This document shows, in pieces, positions 1 to 8,713 of a DNA stretch of 64,000 nucleotides. This stretch comes from Nocardioides speluncae (lineage in GTDB: Bacteria; Actinomycetota; Actinomycetes; Propionibacteriales; Nocardioidaceae): positions 62,001 through 126,000 of the forward strand of contig NZ_QEOO01000037.1 in the NCBI RefSeq assembly GCF_003121585.1, given 5' to 3'. A program made the translations under genes and the position numbers. How positions within the stretch are numbered: the stretch's first letter is position 1; the number at the start of each line of letters is the position of its first letter. Below the pieces are notes generated by a model. The model saw only the letters and a program-made list of their open reading frames with translations. It did no database searches and was not told the origin of the DNA.

Positions 1-642
1 ACGCTGACCAGGCGCGGAGATGGCACCACTCGGCTGACCGGGGTGCTGCCCGACGCGACCGCAACCAGGCTGGTGACCTACTTGGATGCCTACACCTCAC
101 CTCGGCAACAGGCCGCCACCACCGCCATGCCGCAGTACCGGGCCCGCGGTCAGGCGTTCTGTGCACTGCTGGAACACCTCGACCCCGCCAAGCTGCCCGA
201 CCACGGCGGCGACGCCACCACGGTGATGGTGGTCATCGACCGCGACTCGTTGACCCGGGACCTCGCGGCCGCGGGGCTGGTCGGTACCGACGACAAGATC
301 ACCGCCGCCGAGGCCCGCCGCCTGGCGTGCACCGCCCAGATCATCCCCGTCGTGCTCGGCGGGAAGTCCGAGATCCTCGACTTCGGCCGCACCCGCCGAC
401 TCTTCTCCCGCGCCCAGCACAAAGCAATGCGGTTACGAGACAATCGGTGTCGCGGCGAGAATTGCACGGTGCCGGCAACTTGGTGTGAGGCCCATCATTG
501 GGAACCGTGGTCAAAAGGCGGAAAGACCGACTTAGACGACGGCGTGCTCCTGTGCAGTCACCACCACCACAAAGCACACGACCCGCGATATTCGGTAGAG
601 CGAATACCCAACGGCAATATCCGATTCCACCGCAGAACATAA
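1..642 (+). CDS. HNH endonuclease-domain protein (DUF222 type), 3' part
   Basis: The frame is open from the first base, so the start lies upstream of the window; about 213 codons are visible. The last 70 residues hold the HNH/zinc signature: a C-x4-C pair (CRGENC), then CEAHHW, then LCSHHHH. DUF222/HNH proteins occur in many copies in Actinobacteria and their role is mostly unknown; nuclease activity is family knowledge, not shown here. The 3' end is lower in GC than the neighbours (34 of 60 bases at 421-480 by hand count). The 155 bp that follow hold nothing I recognise. Confidence 0.85.
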   Translation, partial: TLTRRGDGTTRLTGVLPDATATRLVTYLDAYTSPRQQAATTAMPQYRARGQAFCALLEHLDPAKLPDHGGDATTVMVVIDRDSLTRDLAAAGLVGTDDKITAAEARRLACTAQIIPVVLGGKSEILDFGRTRRLFSRAQHKAMRLRDNRCRGENCTVPATWCEAHHWEPWSKGGKTDLDDGVLLCSHHHHKAHDPRYSVERIPNGNIRFHRRT

Positions 643-797
643 GCCGGCCGTAACCACAGAACGACGACCACAGCGGCGCGCAAGAAGGGCGCCGACATTG
701 AGTAGTACCGTAACCAAACGCCGACGGCGACCACGTAATTCGATAACTCTCGTGCGAAGACAGCCCAGCCAGAATGCCACCACAGTCTGTGCGCGGC

Positions 798-1258
798 TCA
801 GCTGACCCGGACGTACCTCACGTCGAAGTCCACCGCCCAGGTCTCGCCGTCGGCCGACATCTCCCACGCGCCGGTGACGGTGTCGCCGTCCTCGCTGATG
901 GTGGCGGTGAACCGCTGGTTGAAGCCGGGCGCCGTCCGCCACTGCTTCCACACGCCGTCGCCGATGCTCGCGTTGTAGACGCGCGCGACGCCGCGGCCGT
1001 CGGCGTACAGGACGGTGAACTCCTCGCTGGTGTCGTCGTACCCGGTGACGGCGTGGGGAACGGCAGGAGCCCCTCCCAGTCGGCGGGTACGGCGGTCTCC
1101 GGGCCGATGTCGGAGCGCTGGACCAGGTAGGCCCCGCCCTCCAGCCAGGCGATCTCCGTGCGCACCGGCCCGGCCTCGTCGCCTCTGGCCCACATGTCCC
1201 ACTCGCCCACGAGGACGTCCCACTGCTGCAGGGCGGGGTGCGGGGTCGGCTGTCGCAT
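798..1258 (-). pseudogene. DUF1579-like protein gene with a frameshift
   Basis: The 5' half starts at ATG 1258 behind an AGGAG and reads MRQPTPHPALQQWDVLVGEWDM up to GLLPFP; the natural continuation (HAVTGYDDTSEEF, then YADGRGVARVY, ending RYVRVS) lies in another frame and ends at 798. The switch falls near 1060-1075, in a run of C residues. Together the two halves make one protein of about 152 residues resembling small DUF1579/nitrobindin-like lipocalin-fold proteins (pattern G-x-W, YDD, SRGV/GRGV-x-RVY). It is the third gene of a minus-strand operon 16 bp behind the KTSC gene. Either a true lesion or a one-base sequencing error. Confidence 0.7.
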
Positions 1259-1274
1259 GGGCTTCTCCTCTGGG

Positions 1275-1484
1275 TCAGACCTGCTCGGTCGGGTAGCGGT
1301 CCCGGATCTCGGCTCCGAAGTACCGGCCGGGACTGTCGGTGGACAGCAGTTCGCGGTAGACGCGCTGCGGGACCAGGAAGTAGTGGTAGACGTCGCCGCT
1401 GGTGAACTGGAGCTCGAGAGTCTGCCGGTCGGCGTCGTACCCGACCGAGCGGAGTACCGACGAGACCAGGAGCGTGCGTCGCAT
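1275..1484 (-). CDS. KTSC domain protein
   Basis: A 69-residue protein that is essentially one KTSC domain: S-S-V-L-x-S-V-G-Y-D near the amino end, LELQFTSGDVYHYF in the middle and a VYRELL-x-S-x-S-P-G-RYF segment. KTSC domains occur alone or next to lysyl-tRNA-synthetase-like and other proteins; their molecular role is poorly known. It sits 3 bp behind the PPOX-family gene and 16 bp before the frameshifted gene at 798-1258, so the three are probably one transcript. Length matches stand-alone family members. Confidence 0.8.
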   Translation of the reverse strand: MRRTLLVSSVLRSVGYDADRQTLELQFTSGDVYHYFLVPQRVYRELLSTDSPGRYFGAEIRDRYPTEQV

Positions 1485-1487
1485 CGG

Positions 1488-2000
1488 CTAGCCCGCCGGG
1501 TCCATGGGTACGACGCGCCGGTGGTCCAGGCCCTTGCCGTACTTCGGGTCACGGCCCGGGATGTGCAGGGCGTGCTCGGTGGCGTGCGCCCGGTAGAGCC
1601 GCACGTCGGCGGCCGAGTCGAGTTCCTCGGGCGCGTATGCCCGGAACGGAGGCTTGATCCCTTGGAAGGCCTGGTCGCAGACGTGGGCGAGCTCGGCGTC
1701 CGGCACCTGCTCGGCGGTCGCCTTCACGTAGACCGCGCCGGTGTTGGGCGGCACGGCCATCGAGTCGAAGATCACGAACGAGATCGCCGGCCGCGCGCCA
1801 ACGTTGTGGGTGTGCTGCGCTTCCGGGGAGGAGATCCAGTAGAAGGTGCGGTAGTCGTGGTGGGCGAACCAGACGGGCGAGACGCGCGGGCTGCCGTCGT
1901 CCTCGGAGGTGCCGAGGACGAGATAGTGGTTGGCGTCCACGATCCGGCGGGCGCGCTCCTGCAGCTCTTCGGTCTCGCTCTGCGGGGTGTCTTCGGCCAT
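1488..2000 (-). CDS. Pyridoxamine 5'-phosphate oxidase-family protein
   Basis: A 170-residue protein with the split-barrel flavin-reductase/PPOX layout: a helix (ERARRIVDANHYLVLGT), then strands DGSPRVSPVWFAHHDYRTFYW and the segment NVGARPAISFVIFDS. Relatives bind FMN, F420 or heme and act on small substrates or biliverdin; the exact cofactor cannot be read from the sequence. The start is ATG 2000, 45 bp from the divergent AAA gene. It leads an operon with the KTSC and DUF1579-like genes. It is not the biosynthetic PdxH, which is longer. Confidence 0.75.
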   Translation of the reverse strand: MAEDTPQSETEELQERARRIVDANHYLVLGTSEDDGSPRVSPVWFAHHDYRTFYWISSPEAQHTHNVGARPAISFVIFDSMAVPPNTGAVYVKATAEQVPDAELAHVCDQAFQGIKPPFRAYAPEELDSAADVRLYRAHATEHALHIPGRDPKYGKGLDHRRVVPMDPAG

Positions 2001-2045
2001 GGACGATCACGTTATCGCCTTGACGAGCGGGGTTAGCGTGAAGGA

Positions 2046-3431
2046 GTGAATCCCCCCGCCATCGCTACTCTCGGTGAGCTGCGCGCGTCCGGCCACCAGC
2101 ACAAGCCGCTCCGCCAGGAGCTCCGAGACAACCTCCTCGCCGCGCTCAAGGAGGGCCGCGACCCGTGGTCCGGCCTGCATGGCTTCGGCGACACCGTCAT
2201 CCCGCAGCTCGAGCGGGCGCTGATCGCCGGGCACGACGTCGTACTCCTCGGCGAGCGCGGCCAGGGCAAGACCCGTGTCCTGCGCACGCTGGTCGGCCTG
2301 CTCGACGAGTGGACCCCGGTGATCTCCGGCTCCGAGCTCGGCGAGCACCCCTACGAGCCGGTCACGGTCGGGTCGCAGAACGCGGTCGCCGAGTACGGCG
2401 ACGACCTGCGGATCTCCTGGCGGCACCGCGACGAGCGGTACGCCGAGAAGCTGGCCACCCCGGACACCTCCGTCGCCGACCTGATCGGCGACGTGGACCC
2501 GATGAAGGTCGCCGAGGGCCGCCACCTCGGTGACCCGGAGACGATCCACTTCGGCCTGATCCCTCGCTCTCACAGGGGAATCGTCGCGATCAACGAGCTG
2601 CCCGACCTGGCGGAGCGGATCCAGGTCGCGATGCTCAACGTGATGGAGGAGCGCGACATCCAGGTCCGCGGCTACGTGCTGCGGCTGCCGCTCGACGTAC
2701 TCGTCGTGGCCAGCGCCAACCCCGAGGACTACACCAACCGCGGCCGGATCATCACCCCGCTGAAGGACCGGTTCGGCGCCGAGATCCGCACCCACTACCC
2801 GGTCGAGCTCGACGACGAGGTCGCGGTGATCCGGCAGGAGGCGCACCTGACGGCGAGCGTGCCGGACTACCTGGTCGAGATCCTGGCCCGGTTCACCCGC
2901 GGCCTGCGCGAGTCCAACAGCGTCGACCAGCGGTCCGGCGTGAGCGCCCGGTTCGCGATCGCCGGCGCGGAGACGATCGCGGCCGCCGCGCTGCACCGGG
3001 CGACGATCCAGGGCGAGCCCGAGGCCGTCGCCCGGGTGGTCGACCTGGAGACCGCGGTCGACGTCCTCGGCGGCAAGGTCGAGTTCGAGACCGGCGAGGA
3101 GGGCCGCGAGCGGGAGATCCTCGACCACCTGCTGCGCAGCGCCACCGCCGAGACCGTCCGCTCGCACCTGAGGGGCATCGACTTCGTGCTGCTGGTCGAC
3201 GCCATCGAGGCTGGCGCGCTGGTCACCACGGGCGAGCAGGTCACCGCCCGCGACTTCCTCGCCGGGCTGCCGGTGCTCGGCGAGACCGAGCTGTACGACG
3301 ACGTCTGCGAGCGCCTCAGCGCCACCAACGACGGCGAGCGAGCCAGCGCGATCGAGCTCGCGCTCGAAGGTCTCTACCTCGCCCGCCGGGTCTCGAAGGA
3401 GACCGGCGCCGGGGAGACGGTCTACGGCTGA
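2046..3431 (+). CDS. MoxR/magnesium-chelatase-type AAA+ ATPase
   Basis: 461 residues. Walker A is GERGQGKT at residues 69-76, the Walker B region is GIVAINEL near 180, and sensor-type ANPEDYTNRG follows, as in MoxR and BchI-like ATPases. Such ATPases work with a VWA-domain partner to remodel or insert metal into a client; the partner is the next gene, whose ATG overlaps this stop codon by one base. Actinobacterial annotation often calls this family magnesium chelatase, but no chlorophyll genes are present. The GTG start at 2046 directly abuts an AAGGA, so the spacing is unusually short and the true start might be slightly downstream. Confidence 0.85.
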   Translation: MNPPAIATLGELRASGHQHKPLRQELRDNLLAALKEGRDPWSGLHGFGDTVIPQLERALIAGHDVVLLGERGQGKTRVLRTLVGLLDEWTPVISGSELGEHPYEPVTVGSQNAVAEYGDDLRISWRHRDERYAEKLATPDTSVADLIGDVDPMKVAEGRHLGDPETIHFGLIPRSHRGIVAINELPDLAERIQVAMLNVMEERDIQVRGYVLRLPLDVLVVASANPEDYTNRGRIITPLKDRFGAEIRTHYPVELDDEVAVIRQEAHLTASVPDYLVEILARFTRGLRESNSVDQRSGVSARFAIAGAETIAAAALHRATIQGEPEAVARVVDLETAVDVLGGKVEFETGEEGREREILDHLLRSATAETVRSHLRGIDFVLLVDAIEAGALVTTGEQVTARDFLAGLPVLGETELYDDVCERLSATNDGERASAIELALEGLYLARRVSKETGAGETVYG

Positions 3432-5464
3432 TGTACCCCAGGCGGCGCAGCACCCGATACGGGCGGTACGACGGCGGCCCGGACCCGCTCGCGCCTCCGG
3501 TCGACCTGGCGGAGGCGCTGGACGCGATCGGCGAGGACGTGATGGCCGGGTACTCGCCGGAGCGGGCGATGCGCGAGTTCCTGCGCCGGGGCGGACGGGA
3601 CCAGCGGGGGCTGGACGACCTGGCCCGGCGGGTCGCCGAGCGTCGCCGCGAGCTGCTCTCGCGAAACAACCTCGACGGCACCCTGCAGGAGGTGCGCGAG
3701 CTGCTGGACCGCGCCGTACTCGAGGAGCGCAAGCAGCTGGCCCGCGACGTCACGATGGACGACGGCGACCGCGCGTTCCGCGAGCTGCAGCTGGAGAACC
3801 TGCCCCCGAACATCGCCGCTGCGGTCAGCGAGCTGTCGTCGTACGACTGGCAGAGCAGTGAGGCGCGGGAGGCCTACGAGCAGATCAAGGACCTGCTCGG
3901 CCGGGAGCTGCTGGACCAGCGGTTCGCCGGCATGAAGCAGGCGCTCGAGGGCGCTACCGACGAGGACCGCGCGGCGATCAACGAGATGCTGACCGACCTC
4001 AACGAGCTGCTGGAGGCCCACGGCAGCGGCGAGGACACCACGCAGCAGTTCGCCGACTTCATGGCCAAGCACGGCGAGTTCTTCCCGGAGAACCCTCGAT
4101 CCGTCGAGGAGCTCCTCGACGCGCTCGCGGCCCGTGCTGCCGCCGCCCAGCGGATGCTCAACTCGATGACGCCGGAGCAACGGGCCGAGCTGATGGCGCT
4201 GTCGGAGCAGGCGTTCGGGTCGCCTGAGCTGATGCGGTCGCTGGCCCAGCTCGACGCCAACCTGCAGGCGCTGCGGCCCGGCGAGGACTGGGGCGGCTCG
4301 GAGCGGTTCGACGGCGAGCAGGGACTGGGCCTCGGCGACGGCACCGGCGTACTCCAGGACCTCGCCGACCTCGACGACCTGGCCGAGCAGCTCTCCCAGG
4401 AGTACGGCGGCGCCCGGATGGACGACGTGGACCTCGACAAGCTGGCCCGCCAGCTCGGCGACGAAGCCGCCGTCGACGCCCGGACCTTGAAGGAGCTGGA
4501 GCAGGCGCTGCGCGACAGCGGCTACCTGCGCCGCGGCTCCGACGGCCAGCTGAAGCTGTCACCCAAGGCGATGCGCCAGCTCGGCCGGGCGCTGCTGCGC
4601 GACGTGGCCACCAAGATGTCGGGCCGCCAGGGCCAGCGCGACCTGCGCCAGGCCGGCGCCGCGGGGGAGCGAAGCGGCGCCACCCGCGAGTGGGAGTACG
4701 GCGACACCGAGCCGTGGGACGTCACCCGCACCGTCACCAACGCCGTCCTCCGCACCGTCGAGGAGGGCAACGACCCGCGTGCCGGCGTACGCCTCGACAT
4801 CCGTGACGTCGAGGTCACCGAGACAGAGGCGCGGACGCAGGCCGCGGTGGCGCTGCTGGTCGACACCTCGTTCTCCATGGCGATGGACGGCCGGTGGGTG
4901 CCGATGAAGCGCACCGCGCTGGCGCTGCACCAGCTGATCCGAAGCCGGTTCCGCGGCGACCACCTGGAGCTGATCGGCTTCGGCCGGCACGCCCGGACGA
5001 TGGAGATCGAGGAGCTCACCGCGCTGGACGCCATGTGGGACAAGGGCACCAACCTGCACCACGCGCTGCTGCTCGCCAACCGGCACTTCCGCAAGCACCC
5101 GCATGCCCAGCCGGTGCTGCTGATCGTCACCGACGGTGAGCCGACCTCGCACCTGGAGCGCAGCGGTGAGGTCTACTTCGACTACCCGCCGCACCCGCTG
5201 ACCATCGCCTATAGCGTCCGCGAGCTCGACAACGCGGCCCGGCTCGGCGCCCAGACGACGTTCTTCCGGCTCGGCGAGGACCCCGGCCTGGCGCGCTTCA
5301 TCGAGTCGATGGCGCGCCGCGTCGACGGCCGCGTCGTGGCGCCCGAGCTGGACGACCTCGGCGCGGCCGTCGTCGGCAGCTACCTCGGCTCGCGCGGACC
5401 CTCCGCGTCGTTCCGCGACCAGTTCGGCGACTGGTACGGCGGCCGCGGTTTCTGGGTCGGCTGA
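3431..5464 (+). CDS. VWA-domain protein, partner of the MoxR-type ATPase
   Basis: 677 residues. The amino 440 residues are charged and helical, with long Glu/Leu-rich stretches that look like coiled coil. A von Willebrand A domain fills the carboxy 200 residues with an intact MIDAS: DTSFS near residue 477, a Thr in the KGTNLHHAL loop and TDGEPT near 568. VWA proteins of this class coordinate Mg2+ at the MIDAS and act with MoxR/BchI ATPases in assembly or chelation of a client. The one-base ATGA-type overlap with the ATPase gene indicates coupled translation. The client is unknown. The convergent YCII gene ends 10 bp away without a visible terminator. Confidence 0.85.
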   Translation: MYPRRRSTRYGRYDGGPDPLAPPVDLAEALDAIGEDVMAGYSPERAMREFLRRGGRDQRGLDDLARRVAERRRELLSRNNLDGTLQEVRELLDRAVLEERKQLARDVTMDDGDRAFRELQLENLPPNIAAAVSELSSYDWQSSEAREAYEQIKDLLGRELLDQRFAGMKQALEGATDEDRAAINEMLTDLNELLEAHGSGEDTTQQFADFMAKHGEFFPENPRSVEELLDALAARAAAAQRMLNSMTPEQRAELMALSEQAFGSPELMRSLAQLDANLQALRPGEDWGGSERFDGEQGLGLGDGTGVLQDLADLDDLAEQLSQEYGGARMDDVDLDKLARQLGDEAAVDARTLKELEQALRDSGYLRRGSDGQLKLSPKAMRQLGRALLRDVATKMSGRQGQRDLRQAGAAGERSGATREWEYGDTEPWDVTRTVTNAVLRTVEEGNDPRAGVRLDIRDVEVTETEARTQAAVALLVDTSFSMAMDGRWVPMKRTALALHQLIRSRFRGDHLELIGFGRHARTMEIEELTALDAMWDKGTNLHHALLLANRHFRKHPHAQPVLLIVTDGEPTSHLERSGEVYFDYPPHPLTIAYSVRELDNAARLGAQTTFFRLGEDPGLARFIESMARRVDGRVVAPELDDLGAAVVGSYLGSRGPSASFRDQFGDWYGGRGFWVG

Positions 5465-5474
5465 CCGGACCGCC

Positions 5475-5837
5475 TTACCCGCGAGACTGCGGCACCGGCC
5501 CGAACCGGCGCACCTCCTGTGGCCAACCGCACGCCTCCGCGACCTTGCCCGCCCACATCCGGGCGGCCTCTTCGTCGGCCACGTCCACGATGGTCAGCCC
5601 GCCCAGGAACTCCTTGGTCTCGGCGAACGGCCCGTCGGTGAACAGCAGCGTGCCGCTCGTCGCGTCGGCGAAGAAGGCAGTCTCGACGTCCTCCTCCAGG
5701 CCCCCGGCGAACACATAGACGCCAGCGGCCTTCATCTCGTCCACGACTGCCATCGCGAGCGGCGCGCGGCTGCGGAACCACTCCTCGGTGTGGTCACCGA
5801 CCCACTGCTGGTTGAAGTAGATGAGGTACTTCGCCAT
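5475..5837 (-). CDS. YCII-related domain protein
   Basis: 120 residues beginning MAKYLIYF at ATG 5837, which is preceded by GAGGAG at good spacing; an upstream in-frame extension to 5912 is possible but has no better site. The fold signature is that of YCII/DGPF proteins: YLIYFNQQW, the Asp-Gly-Pro-Phe motif (TDGPFAETKEFLGG), and VDVADEEAARMWA. These ferredoxin-like proteins are often linked to ECF sigma factors or to small enzymes but have few proven activities. The next gene upstream on the same strand, a DHFR-like reductase, ends 78 bp away. Confidence 0.85.
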   Translation of the reverse strand: MAKYLIYFNQQWVGDHTEEWFRSRAPLAMAVVDEMKAAGVYVFAGGLEEDVETAFFADATSGTLLFTDGPFAETKEFLGGLTIVDVADEEAARMWAGKVAEACGWPQEVRRFGPVPQSRG

Positions 5838-5915
5838 GTTCGCTCCTCTGTTCGGGCCGACCGGATGTCCGCCTTCATCTAGGCGACGAACGACGTCCGG
5901 CGGATACGACACCCG

Positions 5916-6482
5916 TCAGGCGCCCGGGAACTCGTTGCTCGGCGGGTTCGGGTCCTTCGCGTAGGTCAGGTTGAGCACGCCGTTGTCGAAGGTCTCGCTC
6001 GAGATCAGCTTGAGCGGGACGGTCTGGCCCTCCTCGAACAGACGCTGGCCCTTGCCGACCGCGACCGGGTGTACCAGCAGCCGGAGCTCGTCGAGTAGGT
6101 CGTTCTCGAGCAGCCAGCGCACGGTGGTGGCGCTGCCGGACATGCTGAGGTCGCCCTCGTTCTGCTCCTTGACCTCCCGGATCTTGTCCGGGTCGCCCGG
6201 GACGACCGTGCTGTTGCTCCACTCGGGGTCGGTCAGCGAGGAGGAGACGACCCACTTCGGCATGTTGTTCATGACCGGGCCGAGGTTCTCGTCCTCCGAG
6301 GTCGGCCAGTACGACGACCACTCGTCGTACAGCTTGCGGCCCATCAGCATCCCGGTCGTCGTCGCGAAGCCCTTGCCGACGGCCTCCCCCATCTGCTCGT
6401 TGAAGTAGCCGAAGTGCCACTGGTCCGGCGCCTCGACGACGCCGTCGAGTGAGATGAAGAAGTTGGCGACGAGCTTGCCCAT
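5916..6482 (-). CDS. Dihydrofolate reductase-family (RibD C-terminal type) protein
   Basis: 188 residues with the YwjB/RibD-C arrangement: ANFFISLDGVVEAPDQW at the amino end, GMLMGRKLYDEW in the first third, and SMSGSATTVRWLLENDLLDELRL, HPVAVGKG in the last third. These bind NAD(P)H; the substrate of stand-alone actinobacterial members is unknown. ATG 6482 is preceded by a strong AGGAGG. A 136-bp divergent intergenic region separates it from the methyltransferase gene. It is too divergent from FolA to be called a folate enzyme. Confidence 0.85.
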   Translation of the reverse strand: MGKLVANFFISLDGVVEAPDQWHFGYFNEQMGEAVGKGFATTTGMLMGRKLYDEWSSYWPTSEDENLGPVMNNMPKWVVSSSLTDPEWSNSTVVPGDPDKIREVKEQNEGDLSMSGSATTVRWLLENDLLDELRLLVHPVAVGKGQRLFEEGQTVPLKLISSETFDNGVLNLTYAKDPNPPSNEFPGA

Positions 6483-6618
6483 GGGCGGTCCTCCTGAGAG
6501 AAGTGAGATGTCACCACATCCGACCAGGATGGACGCCGAAAGTCATCTGGAATTCTCGGCGGTGGCCCGAGATAAATCGCTGGCGCGCTCGGCCCGTCGC
6601 CCGCCAAGGTTGGCGCCG

Positions 6619-7380
6619 ATGCCTGAACTCACCCCGTTCCACCTCGACCTGACCTTCATGACCCCGCTCTCCGCCACCCGTGCCGACCGGCTGGTGTCGG
6701 CGATGGCCGACGACCTCACCGGAACGGTGGCAGACGTCGGCTGTGGCTGGGCCGAGCTGTTGCTCCGGGTGCTCGCCGCCGCCCCGGACGCGCGCGGAAT
6801 CGGGATCGACCTCGACGCCGAGGCGATCGAGCACGGCCGCACGCTGGCTGCCGCGCGCGGGCTGGCCGACCGAGCGATGCTGGTCGCCGGTGACGTCCGC
6901 GACGAGCTGCCGGAGCGCGCGGAGGCCGCGATCTGCATCGGTGCCAGCCAGATCTGGGGCCCACCGGTCGAGGAGGCGCAGCCGCTGGCCTACGCCGCGG
7001 CGCTCGGCGCGCTGCGCTCGCTGGTGCCGGTCGGTGGGCAGGTGCTGTACGGCGACGGGATCTGGTCCGCGGCCCCGACGGCCGCAGCCGCTGCGCCGCT
7101 GGCAGGCCGGCTCGACGAGTTCGTCACGCTGCCGGAGCTGGTCGAGCTCGCGGTCGCCGCCGGCTTCCAGCCGATGCAGGTGCACGAGGCGACGGTGGAC
7201 GAATGGGACGAGTTCGAGTCGGGCTTCACCGCCGCCTACACCCGTTGGCTGGCGACCCACTCGGCCGACCACTCGGACGCCACCGAGGTTCGGGAACGTG
7301 CGGCCCGCCAGCGCGCGGCGTACTTCTCCGGCTACCGGGGTGTGCTCGGGATGGCCTACCTGGTCCTGGTCGCGGTCTGA
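6619..7380 (+). CDS. Class I SAM-dependent methyltransferase
   Basis: 253 residues from ATG 6619 (an upstream in-frame extension has no family character). Motif I is VADVGCGWAELLLRVLAA, the acidic motif II is GIGIDLDAEAIEHGR, and GDVRDELPERAEAAICIGASQIWG gives the motif III/IV region. The substrate is not evident. The family resemblance is to SAM methyltransferases of the cyclopropane/ubiE group. It converges on the catalase-like gene with only 3 bp between stops. Confidence 0.8.
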   Translation: MPELTPFHLDLTFMTPLSATRADRLVSAMADDLTGTVADVGCGWAELLLRVLAAAPDARGIGIDLDAEAIEHGRTLAAARGLADRAMLVAGDVRDELPERAEAAICIGASQIWGPPVEEAQPLAYAAALGALRSLVPVGGQVLYGDGIWSAAPTAAAAAPLAGRLDEFVTLPELVELAVAAGFQPMQVHEATVDEWDEFESGFTAAYTRWLATHSADHSDATEVRERAARQRAAYFSGYRGVLGMAYLVLVAV

Positions 7381-7383
7381 CCG

Positions 7384-8268
7384 TCACTCGAGCCGCCGGG
7401 CGACCGACTCCGAGTACGCCGACGCGCGGTACCGCAGGATCGGGTCGTCGGACAGCTCGATGCCGTCCACGACGCGGGTCGGGTCGAACACCACGACCTC
7501 GCCGTCGGTCTCGCGGTCCGGGTCGGGAGCGGTGACCTCGATGACGCCGGCGTCGAGGGCCCGTTCCCCCCGCCACACCGACATCGGGTCGTGTGGGTCG
7601 TCCTTCTCGGTCGCGATCGTGACCGCCAGCCGGAACCGCACCGGCCGCTCGGCGAGCCGGGCCTCGATCTCGTCGAAGAGGCGGTTGCGGCCGTCGGCCT
7701 TGGCCGCCGGCCGGTCCGCCTTTGCGGCCAGCGGCTCCATCACGTAGCGAACCCAGCGCGAGGTGCCGTCCGGGGCCAGCCAGCGGTAGGCGTGGATCGG
7801 GTAGTAGGTGGCCTCGGCGAACGAGTACGGCGGCACCACCGCGCGCGCCCTGGCGTTGGCCAGCAGCGGGCCGGTTGCCTGCCGGTGTCGGATCAGGAAC
7901 CTTGGCAGCAGGTGGGGCTTGGCGTGCTCGACCAGATCGAGGAACTCCTCGGCGGTGCGCACCGGGAACCTCGGCGAGGTCTGGCCCAGCAGGTCGGTCG
8001 CGGTACCGTCGGGCAGCCGGAACGACACCGCCATCCCGCGTACGTCGGGTGCCCGGTCGGGCGTGCGGGGGTGGCCGCTGCCGTTGGACCAGCGCACCCA
8101 GACCGGCACCGCTGCCTGCAGATGACCGGCGCGGCAGAGCTCGGCCGCCTCGGCCGACGGGGTGAAGGTGCCGGCGTAGAACCGGCCCTTGGCATGCAGC
8201 GCACGGTGCCCCGGGTGGCGGCCGAAGACGGCGTTGATCCGGTCGATGGCGTCGGCAGGAGTGACCAT
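7384..8268 (-). CDS. Catalase-family (SrpA-like) heme peroxidase
   Basis: 294 residues, the length of the short catalase-related peroxidases rather than of full catalases (about 480). The distal region is HAKGRFYAGTF, followed by VRWSNGSGHPRTPDRAPDVRGMAVSF. The proximal heme tyrosine is in the carboxy-terminal DDPILRYRASAY segment. It probably breaks down peroxides with heme in the cytoplasm. The next gene downstream of its start on the other side, a DCC thiol protein, lies 21 bp upstream on the same strand and may be cotranscribed, which fits a redox role. Confidence 0.8.
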   Translation of the reverse strand: MVTPADAIDRINAVFGRHPGHRALHAKGRFYAGTFTPSAEAAELCRAGHLQAAVPVWVRWSNGSGHPRTPDRAPDVRGMAVSFRLPDGTATDLLGQTSPRFPVRTAEEFLDLVEHAKPHLLPRFLIRHRQATGPLLANARARAVVPPYSFAEATYYPIHAYRWLAPDGTSRWVRYVMEPLAAKADRPAAKADGRNRLFDEIEARLAERPVRFRLAVTIATEKDDPHDPMSVWRGERALDAGVIEVTAPDPDRETDGEVVVFDPTRVVDGIELSDDPILRYRASAYSESVARRLE

Positions 8269-8289
8269 GTCTATGTCTACCGCCTCTGC

Positions 8290-8658
8290 CTACCGCTCCG
8301 GCAGGCCGCAAGTCCCGTCCGAGCCGGGCAGCTTGTGGCGGTTGCGGGCGACCAGCGCGTAGAGCCGTCGGGAGATCGGCCGCAGCGGCCTGGCCGCGAG
8401 CACGGTGCCGGCGGCGGCGTACGGCTGGCCGCACTCCTTCATCCCGGCCGCGATCGCCTCGTGGCCGCCGACCTTGGTGCCGTCGTCGTCGAGCCACCAG
8501 GCCTTCTCGTCCAGCTGTGCCTGGGTGAGCCCAACCGCCTCCTGGTTGAGTGTGTACGACGCCGCCACCGCGTTTCCGTCTCGCATGTGCCGCTCGGCCC
8601 ACTTCGCCGAGCGCGTGCAGAAGCCGCAGTCCGCGTCGTACACCAGAATGCCGGTCAT
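8290..8658 (-). CDS. Thiol-disulfide oxidoreductase of the DCC family (DUF393)
   Basis: 122 residues starting at ATG 8658. The name-giving motif is plain: VYDADCGFCTRSAKW with a C-x2-C pair at residues 11 and 14. DCC proteins are thioredoxin-fold-like redox proteins with little characterised function. It precedes the catalase-like gene by 21 bp on the same strand. The start is unambiguous because the motif always lies within the first 15 residues of the family. Confidence 0.85.
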   Translation of the reverse strand: MTGILVYDADCGFCTRSAKWAERHMRDGNAVAASYTLNQEAVGLTQAQLDEKAWWLDDDGTKVGGHEAIAAGMKECGQPYAAAGTVLAARPLRPISRRLYALVARNRHKLPGSDGTCGLPER

Positions 8659-8713
8659 GGCCCTATCCTCCGCTGGCCGGAACCGGCAGCCAAGCGGTGC
8701 CGTCCCACTCGGC

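Noticed and set aside
2007..3167. 386-residue minus-strand frame over the MoxR-type gene
   Set aside because: High-GC shadow without family sequence; the AAA motifs lie on the plus strand.
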